Positions 1 to 9,200 of a stretch of DNA of 24,831 nt are shown in pieces. The stretch covers positions 1-24,831 of the IMG/VR virus record IMGVR_UViG_3300046009_015234. One strand, given 5' to 3'. The notes below the pieces were generated by a model. That model was given only the letters and a program-made list of their open reading frames with translations. It was not told where the DNA came from and ran no database searches. Source of the stretch: a virus. Position 1 is the first letter of the stretch. Every line of letters starts with the position of its first letter. Position numbers and translations under genes: made by a program.

Positions 1-1
1 T

Positions 2-265
2 TTTGGAACTAGCACAAATGTTGGATTAGGTGTTGATAAGGTAGAAATAAACACCCCTTCAAACATTGATTCTGTTATTTTCACCGCACAAGCTACAAAG
101 AGCCAAGCAGTTATTAATGGCCAGATCAAATCTGGATTTATAAATGCAATGGGTAAAACTGCAGGTGGTTATACTTTCACAACCGTTCAGCAAAATGTTC
201 GTCCGGCTGGTGCTGAAAGAAAATACAACAGAATTACAAGAACACTGAAATACGACAGATCATAA
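2..265 (+). CDS. C-terminal part of an unrecognised protein (5' end outside window)
   Basis: An open frame runs in from the left edge (first full codon at base 2) for 87 codons to TAA at 263-265. The visible part is rich in Thr, Val, Asn and Gly and ends in a basic tail (RKYNRITRTLKYDRS). I do not recognise a family. The alternating Thr/Val/Ile pattern would suit a beta-rich virion protein, but that is inference. It is followed after 14 bases by a small membrane-protein gene on the same strand, and both are closed by the terminator at 422-451, so they probably share a transcript. Only the C-terminus is visible, so no function is assigned. Confidence 0.6.
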   Translation, partial: FGTSTNVGLGVDKVEINTPSNIDSVIFTAQATKSQAVINGQIKSGFINAMGKTAGGYTFTTVQQNVRPAGAERKYNRITRTLKYDRS

Positions 266-279
266 CAAAGGAGCAAAAA

Positions 280-405
280 ATGGAATTCTTCTTCGCAGAC
301 ACACTCGGAAAAGTTTTTTACACCGCACTTGTTTTTGTTGCCGGAGCAGCCATCGGTCCAGCACTCTGGAAATGGGTAAGTGCAAAATTCCCTTGGAATA
401 AGTAA
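280..405 (+). CDS. 41-aa single-pass membrane protein
   Basis: ATG at 280 is preceded by a strong Shine-Dalgarno (AAAGGAG, 267-273) at normal spacing. The frame encodes 41 residues and stops at 403-405. After a short N-terminus (MEFFFADTLGK) there is one hydrophobic segment, about residues 12-31 (VFYTALVFVAGAAIGPALW), then a short basic aromatic tail ending WNK. It is too short to assign to a family. The good ribosome site, the clear membrane helix and the terminator directly behind it support it as a real gene. A lysis-related or host-membrane role is possible but unsupported. Confidence 0.6.
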   Translation: MEFFFADTLGKVFYTALVFVAGAAIGPALWKWVSAKFPWNK

Positions 406-421
406 GTTCAGCTTGGGAAGT

Positions 422-451
422 AAAAAAACCCCGCCTTTCGGCGGGGTTTTT
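422..451. terminator. Bidirectional intrinsic terminator
   Basis: A 7-bp GC stem (CCCCGCC 429-435, GGCGGGG 440-446) with a 4-base loop TTTC is flanked by an A-run on the left and TTTTT on the right, so it works as a rho-independent terminator on both strands. It sits between the converging 41-aa gene (plus) and the 798-aa gene (minus), and is the natural end of both transcripts. Confidence 0.9.
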
Positions 452-454
452 CTT

Positions 455-2851
455 TTACCGGAATATTTCGTTTAGCTTTTCCCTAGCCTTTATGATATAA
501 TTCAATGAATCTGTACTCAACTTATGGTTTATTGCTTTGAATACATCATTTCTGAAAATTGTTTGATTAAAATTCAACCAAGGTGCCAGAGATGAAGTTT
601 GATCTAGTTTACAAGGTGAGGGCAACATATTCGTGAATGTTCCCCCACTAAACCCCCACCATACACTAGATATATTGTTCCAGAAATAATTGGACAAAGA
701 ATTATCTCTGTAATATGTAATGTTGTCCCCAGTGCTTGCGGTATACCATAAAGTATTTCCTGAACTCAATTGCGGTCTTCCAAAAAATTCTCGTTCGAGT
801 GCATTTCTCATCATCCAGCATTCCACTTTGTCTTTGGTCACAACACTTGGGTTATCAAAGAATTGTGATGGTATATTTAAATTATAATATCTTCTTGCGT
901 CCCATATCCATATCTCATCCGGTAATTTTATTTCATCGTAAGTTGTATAATCTATTCTACTGTTAGTTCTGAATATTGCAGCAATTTCATTTTCAGCTGT
1001 TTTTTCTGGATCTTTGTTCTGAGATCCATGCCATTTATAACGACTTCTCCATCCCCCACCGGGATTTGCAAACAAGAAAATAGATTCTATACTGTATATT
1101 ACAATAGGTGCTATTTTTTGTGGCATATCTCTTCTAGCCATAAAACCTAAAGAAACACTTTCATTACATGCTCTGTAATATTCAAGCCACATCTTAGCTG
1201 ATGTCACCTTTACTGCGTCTTCCAATACAGCTTGGGTAAAATCTGTAGCATTAGTAAAGCTGGTTCCACCACTGTAACCTCTCAACACTATGTCCGTTGA
1301 AGACCAAGAAGAAATACCACAAATTCCTCTTGCTGAATTAGGAACAAAACAATAAGCAGCCGCTCCATGTGCATCTGCATTTGATTGTGCTCTTGCCATA
1401 GCACCATATGAATTTTCATTTATCTTGGTATTGAAGTTTTCTCTCATTGTTGGATTGTATACCGAATTGGCTTGATACCAATAATGAGTTTCAGTAACAC
1501 CGGGTAAAGGACCATATTCCAGCATTCCGACAGGAACTCCCGTATAGTCGGAAAATGCTTGGGCAGTTGAGGCATAGTGAATCATTTTTGGACAGCCTCT
1601 GTTTCGCATTCTCTCAACAATATCTGTCCAACATCTCACTGCTATTTCCTTGTACCCAGCCAAAGTCAAACCGGTTAATGTCACACCTTGTCTTTGAGCT
1701 TCTTGAACAACTGTAGGATCGGTAATCCATTTGGAATCCAGTTCAGAACTATTTTTTCTGTAAAGTATCTCCAGCCAAGGATATTCCGCATTTATCATTA
1801 TAGGCATGGCTTTTTCTTCATCAGAAAAATATTCAAAAGTGGCGATGGTTGCGTTGTATGTGCATGTCGCATACCCACCAGTAGCCCTGGGACTTAGATA
1901 TTTGTACGCTGAGCCATATTTTTTCATTTCGTTTGCGTAATAGGCATACTCTGGTTCATTTTTATAAAATGCAACCATCAAATCGGGTTCATAATACAAC
2001 GGAAACTCTTCTTGAAGAACAACATATTGACCATATGTCGAACCGCTTAATCCTGTCAATATTTTACTACCATAAATCAAAGTTACACCTTTGGTTCCAG
2101 TAGAACCAAAAATATGATTTATTGCATTTCCAGAATATGTTTGACCATCTATTTGCCAAGTAAAGTTAATATCACCATATAAATGACCATTCAATCCAAC
2201 AATACTTGCAGTCAGACCTATTTGTCTGGTTATTCTGACATCACCAAATGTAGGATTAGCTGAAATTGAAAATATCGGAGTGGATATTGGGAAAAATGTT
2301 ATGCTAGATTGATTTTCTCCAAAAATATTTGAAATGGTAAGTCCAACTGTTTTCGGTCCAACTCTGTCAAATCTAATTATTTGAGTATTTGCAGTTCTTC
2401 CTGAAAATGTTATTCCTTCTCCATAATTCCAAATATATGTTTTTGGTTCTGTTGCCGAATTTTCTTCAATAACATCAAAAGAGAATGTAGTTCCTCTTAT
2501 CACATAATTATCAGAATATGAAGACGACTGATCTGGATATTTTGTGTATGAAAGATATTGATTTGGCTGGAACCCAACATCAAATGTTGCTGAAACTGAT
2601 TCGGACTCGAAGATTCCATTGACTACTCTTTCACCAGTGAGTATTATCACTTTTTTTCCTGGATCTGAATATGCAAATATTAAACTAGCCCCCTGAGGAA
2701 AATCATTAGATAATGTTTTTTCTGCTTCTATTTGTCCAGTGGTAATATCATAAGTAATCAAAAAATACTGTTTGAATCTTGTCGAGCTTGTATTTTCAAT
2801 AAGTATTGCTTTATTTACTTCTGCTAAAGTTAAACCTTCTAAAAATGCCAT
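455..2851 (-). CDS. PKD-containing large virion/tail-fibre-like protein, possible hydrolase domain
   Basis: The gene encodes 798 residues from ATG at 2851. That start is chosen over the longer frame at 2884 because AGGAG lies directly upstream of it; the SD overlaps the end of the preceding gene. Residues about 100-195 and 200-280 look like two PKD/Ig-like beta domains (pattern TYIWNYGEG ... TVGLTISN). The rest (about 290-798) is a large Trp/Tyr-rich globular region with no transmembrane segment. It includes a stretch with PIMINAEYPWLEI, MIHYASTAQAF and VGMLEYGPLPG that has the feel of a TIM-barrel glycoside hydrolase, but I cannot name a family or catalytic pair. It is the last gene of the baseplate operon, directly after the gp7-like gene, where T4 carries outer-baseplate and fibre genes. 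A receptor-binding or surface-polysaccharide-active virion protein is likely; the enzyme activity is a guess. Confidence 0.6.
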   Translation of the reverse strand: MAFLEGLTLAEVNKAILIENTSSTRFKQYFLITYDITTGQIEAEKTLSNDFPQGASLIFAYSDPGKKVIILTGERVVNGIFESESVSATFDVGFQPNQYLSYTKYPDQSSSYSDNYVIRGTTFSFDVIEENSATEPKTYIWNYGEGITFSGRTANTQIIRFDRVGPKTVGLTISNIFGENQSSITFFPISTPIFSISANPTFGDVRITRQIGLTASIVGLNGHLYGDINFTWQIDGQTYSGNAINHIFGSTGTKGVTLIYGSKILTGLSGSTYGQYVVLQEEFPLYYEPDLMVAFYKNEPEYAYYANEMKKYGSAYKYLSPRATGGYATCTYNATIATFEYFSDEEKAMPIMINAEYPWLEILYRKNSSELDSKWITDPTVVQEAQRQGVTLTGLTLAGYKEIAVRCWTDIVERMRNRGCPKMIHYASTAQAFSDYTGVPVGMLEYGPLPGVTETHYWYQANSVYNPTMRENFNTKINENSYGAMARAQSNADAHGAAAYCFVPNSARGICGISSWSSTDIVLRGYSGGTSFTNATDFTQAVLEDAVKVTSAKMWLEYYRACNESVSLGFMARRDMPQKIAPIVIYSIESIFLFANPGGGWRSRYKWHGSQNKDPEKTAENEIAAIFRTNSRIDYTTYDEIKLPDEIWIWDARRYYNLNIPSQFFDNPSVVTKDKVECWMMRNALEREFFGRPQLSSGNTLWYTASTGDNITYYRDNSLSNYFWNNISSVWWGFSGGTFTNMLPSPCKLDQTSSLAPWLNFNQTIFRNDVFKAINHKLSTDSLNYIIKAREKLNEIFR

Positions 2852-2855
2852 TTGA

Positions 2856-4031
2856 TTACTCCTGTGCCTTTTCAAAGAACACATTGTTGCTGTCTATTTC
2901 ACTTTGTTCAGAAACTGTCAAATCATTGTTTATAGAGTATTTAAATTCTATATCACCACTTTCTCCACAAGAAATAACACAAGATGTTCCTATCTCATCA
3001 TTTGGCCAAACTTGTCCTTCAACCGGAGACAGTGTAAAAAAATCATTCAATGTTATATCTCCAAAATCTACAGGAGTTTTGCTTGATATTTCAAGATCCC
3101 AAGATGGATATTCAAAGGTTGGATATTTCCAGCCATTAAAACTTAATTCTCCTGTGCAACCAGTGCATCTGGGTAATGTTGCTGTTGACTGTAAATTGTA
3201 AGGATAATAATTAGCCACTTTAGGAATCTCATAATTTTCTATTGGACCGGGTTCATAATCACCCTCCGAATATCGTTCTATCTTTTCATATAGACCAAGG
3301 ATTCCAGCAGGATGTAATGTTTCCTTCACAACCGCTTCGTAATATGGATTTGAATCGTCTATTTCAGAACTCAAAACATATGAAAAATCCTGCCACATGT
3401 TTGAATCCGGCAATACTCCTTGATTCAAGTGGCTTCCAACCATGGTATATCTGTCTTGTGAATATTCTCCCGTCACACCATAATAATCGGTGTTTATCAT
3501 CCAATCTAATCTACCACCGTTCAATCTCATCAATTTTCTTTTTGGATAACTGATTCTGATCGTATCTGCAGTAATTCCAAAAAGAGATGACATCAATGTC
3601 CTGAATGCATCTTCGTTTGACTTTCTTTGATACAATTCAGTCTTGATGTTTTTAATTGTTCTTCTTATCTGTTCCGGTGTTGGCCTGTTTTCCGGATCAA
3701 TATTATAAATTCCCTGTATATCAGGAGCATAATTTTTCACGAAATTCGGCAATAGAAATTCTGGTGTCTCATCGACATCGAATAATTTGGCGATGTCCAT
3801 CACATTTGCACCCGAATAACCAAAAGAATTAGCTAGCCAATCATAATACAGTTGTAAAAATCTTGTGAAATTAGAAGATTCTTTTGTTAACCAAAAAGGT
3901 ATTTGGTTTTTTACTTGTACCGGATTGAAATTTTGCTTCTTAATATCAAGTGCTGAAGCAGAATTTGCCTGCATCTTTTGAAAGATGCCGGTGGGTGTGG
4001 GGAATGTTGCGCCTCTGAAAAAAAGTAGCAT
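2856..4031 (-). CDS. 7: gp7-like baseplate wedge protein (short form)
   Basis: This 391-aa protein starts at ATG 4031, overlapping the gp6 stop by one base (TAATG), which suggests translational coupling. Residues about 45-160 (PFWLTKESSNFTRFLQLYYD ... LYQRKSNEDAFRTLMSSLFG) have the layout of the C-terminal third of T4 gp7: an F-x-x-Y/L-Y-x-W/L helix, a run of conserved Pro, then a Y-x-x-K/S-G/N-x-x-x-S/T-F-x-x-L-x-x-x-LFG segment. A later HPAG motif (near residue 241) matches the gp7 HPVG. T4 gp7 is about 1030 aa, so this protein lacks the long N-terminal part. Position right after gp6 agrees with T4 order 6-7. It is probably a structural wedge subunit at the baseplate periphery. The homology comes from remembered family patterns, not an alignment. 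Confidence 0.6.
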   Translation of the reverse strand: MLLFFRGATFPTPTGIFQKMQANSASALDIKKQNFNPVQVKNQIPFWLTKESSNFTRFLQLYYDWLANSFGYSGANVMDIAKLFDVDETPEFLLPNFVKNYAPDIQGIYNIDPENRPTPEQIRRTIKNIKTELYQRKSNEDAFRTLMSSLFGITADTIRISYPKRKLMRLNGGRLDWMINTDYYGVTGEYSQDRYTMVGSHLNQGVLPDSNMWQDFSYVLSSEIDDSNPYYEAVVKETLHPAGILGLYEKIERYSEGDYEPGPIENYEIPKVANYYPYNLQSTATLPRCTGCTGELSFNGWKYPTFEYPSWDLEISSKTPVDFGDITLNDFFTLSPVEGQVWPNDEIGTSCVISCGESGDIEFKYSINNDLTVSEQSEIDSNNVFFEKAQE

Positions 4032-5791
4032 TAGATGTTAATCTTTAAATCGTTTGTGGTGTCTAAGTATGATACAATCTCGTCTTTTGCCGTAAAATTA
4101 TTATCAGGTACTTTAACTGAAAATACCAATTCATTTGAGGTGACATTCGGATATATGCTTATTATTCCATTAGTCAAATCAACTTCACCTATAGGATCTT
4201 TGGATATAAGAGTCGTTTTTTGATACAAATATATGTGTTTGCCGTTGTCTTGTGCGTAATAATTTGGATCGTCAAATCCTGTTATTTTTACCGAACTTAT
4301 TTGATTTTTCAAATTTATTTTTCTTGCCTGAGCATCTGGCACTTTTGGACTTGATATAATTATATCCATAAAAACATTCGGAACATCGGTTCCCAAATAA
4401 GCATTTCTGGCTATATTTTTAATGTCGATTTCTATAAAACTCCTGTCATATTTCTTCGCTCCATATTCGGCTTCAAGAGCGTTTCTGACAGAGGTTCTTA
4501 TTTGACCAGCAACTCCGGGAGATTTTGAAGCTTTGTTGGTCAACGATAATGTTAAAGCAATTTTGACCGTGAATGGTGCTAGGTATTCTGGCAAAATACT
4601 AACTACAGATTTATTTTTCAGTGTGGATAGAATCCTGTTTATTTCGCTTTGTTGCGTATAATCACTTTCATCTGTAGGATTCAAATCTATTATGCTCACA
4701 AAGACTCTACCGTAAACGGGCGGAGTCGCTTCTTCTCCTCCAAAAACTTTATATCCAAATTCAGGGGATGTTCCTGCACCATATCCCAATTCGTTCAATA
4801 CAGCATAGTAATCATTTTTTGTAACGACTCTTCCCTGGCTTGCAAATGACTTGGGAGCGAAGAATCGTATTTCATCCAAATCGGGAGAAGATGTTCCGTT
4901 TCTGGAATTTATCAACATTTCTACTAAAGTTGTTTGTTTTGCAATCAAAGAATTAACAGGGTCAGATACAAATTTTATGTTTGATATTCCGTTTGCATTT
5001 GAACCCGATGACACCAGATATGAGACATATACCGTATTTTGATCTGTTATTTGTTTTCCATTGCTGGACCCACCATCGTCATCAAAAGATATTTTTCCAA
5101 AATTCACATTATATCCAACTTTTGTTCTCTCGATAAAAAACACTTCGGTATTTGATCCGACAATGGTATCGGGAGACAAATAGTAATTCGTCCACAATGA
5201 AAGATTTTCGCTATTCGCATCCCCGACTTCAATGGTTATTGTTCTTGGATCTATCTCCACATTAGGTAAAGAAAAACTTTGAGTTGTTAGATCGACCTGA
5301 ACCAATTGTCTTCTGATAAGACCCCTTCCTTCATACACCTCAAAAGAAGGTGTTTCATATAAACCATTTATAACATCACTTTCCTTTATTGCTATAGATC
5401 TTATGTTGTAGAAATAATAAGGTCTACCCGCCGGATTTGTTCCTTTAAATGTGGAAAATGCAGATAAGGAAGAATATGATGGATTTACATCGGTTAGCTT
5501 AAGTGTTGATTTTGCAGACAAGGAATTGTAAACAACATAACCTAATGGTTTGGTTAGGGATATCATGGAATTTTCCATTTTAGCCGTATCCAAAAACATC
5601 TCGTTTGCCATCATATTCGAATAGTAACCATAATAAAAAGTATTGTATGCCAATAGGTCAATTAAAGTTCGAATGGCAGAACCTTCAAAATTATAATCTT
5701 TGAATGTGTTTTGTTTTTTCAAATACTCAATCAGTGAGTCTCTGATGCCTTCAAAAGTTAAATCTGAGATTGTAATATCATTCGCCGCCAT
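4031..5791 (-). CDS. 6: Baseplate wedge protein gp6 (baseplate J-like)
   Basis: This 586-aa protein compares with about 660 aa for T4 gp6. The N-terminus (about residues 8-75) has the typical gp6/J start: FEGIRDSLIEYLKKQ, then FEGSAIRTLIDLLAYNTFYY and MMANEMFLDTA. Around residues 309-331 the baseplate-J signature FFAPKSFASQGRVVTKNDYY is clear. The C-terminal half has the expected long strand-rich region. In T4, gp6 dimers form the inner ring of the baseplate that joins neighbouring wedges and carries sheath-contraction movement. The start is supported by GAGGAA just upstream, in the short gap after gp25. Neighbours are gp25 upstream and the gp7-like gene downstream with a one-base overlap. 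Confidence 0.88.
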   Translation of the reverse strand: MAANDITISDLTFEGIRDSLIEYLKKQNTFKDYNFEGSAIRTLIDLLAYNTFYYGYYSNMMANEMFLDTAKMENSMISLTKPLGYVVYNSLSAKSTLKLTDVNPSYSSLSAFSTFKGTNPAGRPYYFYNIRSIAIKESDVINGLYETPSFEVYEGRGLIRRQLVQVDLTTQSFSLPNVEIDPRTITIEVGDANSENLSLWTNYYLSPDTIVGSNTEVFFIERTKVGYNVNFGKISFDDDGGSSNGKQITDQNTVYVSYLVSSGSNANGISNIKFVSDPVNSLIAKQTTLVEMLINSRNGTSSPDLDEIRFFAPKSFASQGRVVTKNDYYAVLNELGYGAGTSPEFGYKVFGGEEATPPVYGRVFVSIIDLNPTDESDYTQQSEINRILSTLKNKSVVSILPEYLAPFTVKIALTLSLTNKASKSPGVAGQIRTSVRNALEAEYGAKKYDRSFIEIDIKNIARNAYLGTDVPNVFMDIIISSPKVPDAQARKINLKNQISSVKITGFDDPNYYAQDNGKHIYLYQKTTLISKDPIGEVDLTNGIISIYPNVTSNELVFSVKVPDNNFTAKDEIVSYLDTTNDLKINI

Positions 5792-5798
5792 TGTTCCT

Positions 5799-6200
5799 CT
5801 ATTCCAAAGTTAAATTTAATGTTTGAACCAAGTTGGATTCTAAATTGTTTGCCATTCTATATTTAATATTTATTGTTAGTTTGCCATTTCCCTCGTTTGT
5901 CACCGTGACATCATTATATTCCACGACAACTCTGGGCTCATGTTTTCCTATGGCAGCCACTATTAGACTTGTTATGTAAACTAATTCGTCTCCTTTTGGG
6001 TTTTCGAACAAATAACTGTAAAGATCCGAACCTATGTCTGAAAAGGGTCTTTCTCCGGGAGAGGTCAAGATTATATTTTTTATGGATTGTGATATTGATG
6101 ACATTCCGGTTCTGGTTTTCACATCTTTGCTAACATCATTTGAAAAGAAATCAAAATCAAAATCTTTATAACTTTCTAGGTTTGGTTTAAAAGATGACAT
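5799..6200 (-). CDS. 25: Baseplate wedge protein gp25
   Basis: This 133-aa protein has the usual gp25 length. The conserved gp25/W core is present: ISQSIKNIILTSPGERPFSD in the N-terminal half and the EPR signature in GKHEPRVVVEYNDV at about residues 86-99. It is a structural wedge component in the inner baseplate that contacts gp6 and nucleates sheath assembly; the name lysozyme sometimes given to the family is historical. A G-rich Shine-Dalgarno lies immediately before ATG 6200, overlapping the hub gene's end. The gene sits between the hub gene and gp6 in a tightly packed operon (3- and 7-base gaps). Confidence 0.93.
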   Translation of the reverse strand: MSSFKPNLESYKDFDFDFFSNDVSKDVKTRTGMSSISQSIKNIILTSPGERPFSDIGSDLYSYLFENPKGDELVYITSLIVAAIGKHEPRVVVEYNDVTVTNEGNGKLTINIKYRMANNLESNLVQTLNLTLE

Positions 6201-6203
6201 ATA

Positions 6204-9200
6204 TTAATCCCCCTCTCCATCGCTTGGATGCGGCAATTCTCTAGACAAAACAAGTCTCATCATGTGACCATCACCCGTAAAAAGATGTTTTATTGTCGAT
6301 ACAATCCACTTACCAGAAAATCTTGAATACATGCCAGTTCCAAGTTTTTTAGCGTCAACAGTTACGACATCTCCCGTAACAAGATAAAAATCTCCAGGCA
6401 CATCTATAGTTATTTTATTTGAATTGAACAGTGCCATTTGTGCTGTTCTGTATAATGGTGCCTCTAATGGTGTTTCCCAGAAAGTGGCATTTGTCCTGTT
6501 ATACTTCATGTATAGGGGGAAATTTTTATTTATGATCGGACATATGCAATTATATTTGCTGTCTGGGTCATCCCAAACACAACCCAACCAAGATTCTCCG
6601 AATTGAGGGTGATTTTTTACCAAATTGCATTCAGAAAGAGTTTTTTCCAATTGTTTCAATTGGAGAGATGATGGTTCTTGTCCCCAATAATATTGAGGAG
6701 ATTTTGTGATTCCTACAAATTTATCTTCGTACATGTCCATCAAGTCTGGTCTCAAAACTATTTCATCTGGCATTTCACTACTAGGTTCAACATATGTTGA
6801 TAGTAGTTTTCCTTTGTTCTGACCTTTTCCTTGGCAGGGGCAGTTGCACAGGGGATCGGTTGGTGGGCATCCGGCTATTCCGGTAAATCCGTCCGGATTC
6901 ATACACTGGTATCCCTTACATCCGCCATCAACTTTAGACATAACAACAAATTGAGCCGAAAAATTGTTGTCAAAAATGGTATTTTGATACCAGTCTATGA
7001 GTTTATTAGATACCCATTTTTGGTACTCTTGAATTTTTTCTATCTCCCCGCCCACTCCTCCTATTAAAGATAACAAAGACGGCATTGAGTCCGAATTCAA
7101 TTGGACTAGACCGTATTGAGTTTTTCTGGAAATATCAAAATAATGAACAAGTTGATGATCGTAAAGCACACCCCCCGGATAGGTGTATGTGGAATTTAGT
7201 CCAGATCCCCATATTAAAGTTCCAACTGGATATGATATGGTATCATACGGTATCCTGTCCAATGCAGAAAGTCCTGCAAGATCTCGAATGTGTGGGAAAT
7301 TTGCAATTCTATAAACATAGTTTGATGGATCATTGGACAATACAGATGCAGTTTTCCCAGGAATAAATGTTGTGGTGCCTGCCGGTCCTGTTGCAAATTC
7401 TGCTGTTTGGAAAAGTTCCGAGAACGGAATAACAGCGGCATCAGATGCAAATGCACCGGAAATAAATTGTTCGGTGTCTGGGTGTAAGAACAGTGGCCAT
7501 GGTTTATCTGTAGGAGAACAAGAATCCCCACTCTGACCGGAACATCCTCCTGTATACAGGAAAGGTTCTGCTACTAATGCATTTTCAATATAGAATCCCA
7601 CTCCAGGACCGCCATATGATATTCCTGGACTTGTTTCACTTGCTGCTCTACTTATTCCAGTAACATCATGTCTATTGTAAAATGTAGATACAGCCATGGG
7701 AGGCAAAGATACCCACATATCCCACCATGTCTTAGCTGGGTAACTTCTCTCTAAAGCAGATGCCCTGAATATATCCTGTACTCCATTGGGAACGAAAAGA
7801 TCTGCAACACCGTCTTTTGGTTTATAAAAAAGTGAATTTTGATTTGTTTTCATCCAAGAAGAAGATGTTCCAAATGGAGTTCTTAGATCAGGATACGGTT
7901 TTTTATTTAGATCATTTTCTATAGCGTCTGGGACAAATTTTGCTTTAATATCATCTGTAAACATCAAATTCATATTTGCAAAATCATCTCTATTCTTTAT
8001 TTTCTTTACAGCTAAATCGAACCCAAAAGGATCTTGCCCGATAACTGCTATGTTTGTCCTTGCCGATTGTGCACCAAATGGTCCTGCCGTTGCCAGTACG
8101 ATATATGGCAAGAAATATTCACTTCCATGAGTATCGACAAACCCTTCAGGAAAATCCTGTAATGTTTCAGCTCCTATAGGCTGAGTAAATTCTACTCTGA
8201 CGAAACTTTCAAGTCCTTCGAGGACAAGATGAGGAGGAAGATCACCGTCATCAAAGTCATTTGTTCCTGTTATTCCTGGGTTTCTTTTAAATAGACTGGC
8301 TGATCTTTTGTAATTATTATAATCATCTAAACTAAATGATCCAGCCGGACCACATAACCCCGGCAATTCATCAGCTGCCCACGGGTGATAAAGTTTAACA
8401 CTAGAAGCAGGTTCAACATTCAATATTCTTATTTTACATCCATCGCAATTTTTTGAAAGTTGTGCGTGGGAATAATTTATTATTTGAACCGAACCAGATG
8501 TTCCTGGAGTTCCCTGTAAAATCTCAGCATTTTTATAATTTGCAAATGCCTCAAAATGCATATGAAGATCCAGATTTATTTCATCACAACTGCAATCTCC
8601 CTCAAAACATGGAGGTTGTCTGTTCAGACATGGTGGTTTTAATATTGTTATTCTGTATGAAACCAACCAGTTTCTATACCAAATAGGACCTTTCGGTCGC
8701 TCTTCACTGGCTTCGCTGTATGGAAACGCAGAATATGGATTTTCAAACGAAGACCAAAAATCTGCATTCCCCCCACCAACACCTAAAGCTCCGCTGTCAT
8801 ATCCTCTATTATAGTAAACATTTACTGCAGTGACACCACAAACATCGTTTCCATTATATGTGTTTATCGAATCTACAGAATTCATATACCCCAAATCATC
8901 CACATATGGGGGAACTTCATATGGATACATGCATGTTGATGTCGTTCCTGACCACAATGGATTTGCTACAGGGCTTGCTACCGGTTTACCATAATAATCC
9001 AGAGCTCCCGTGACACCTGGAACCATATTTCCAGCTAAAGGTTTTCTAAGAGCAAATGGCTCATATTTGCTTCCACGAATGGGTGTTCTTTTTATGCTTT
9101 TTATGTTGAATAAATTATTTCCGGAAGTAAGAAAAGTAGAAAAATCTATATTTCTAGAAAAGAAAAATGCTTTTCTTGACCAATACTTGGAATAAAGATC

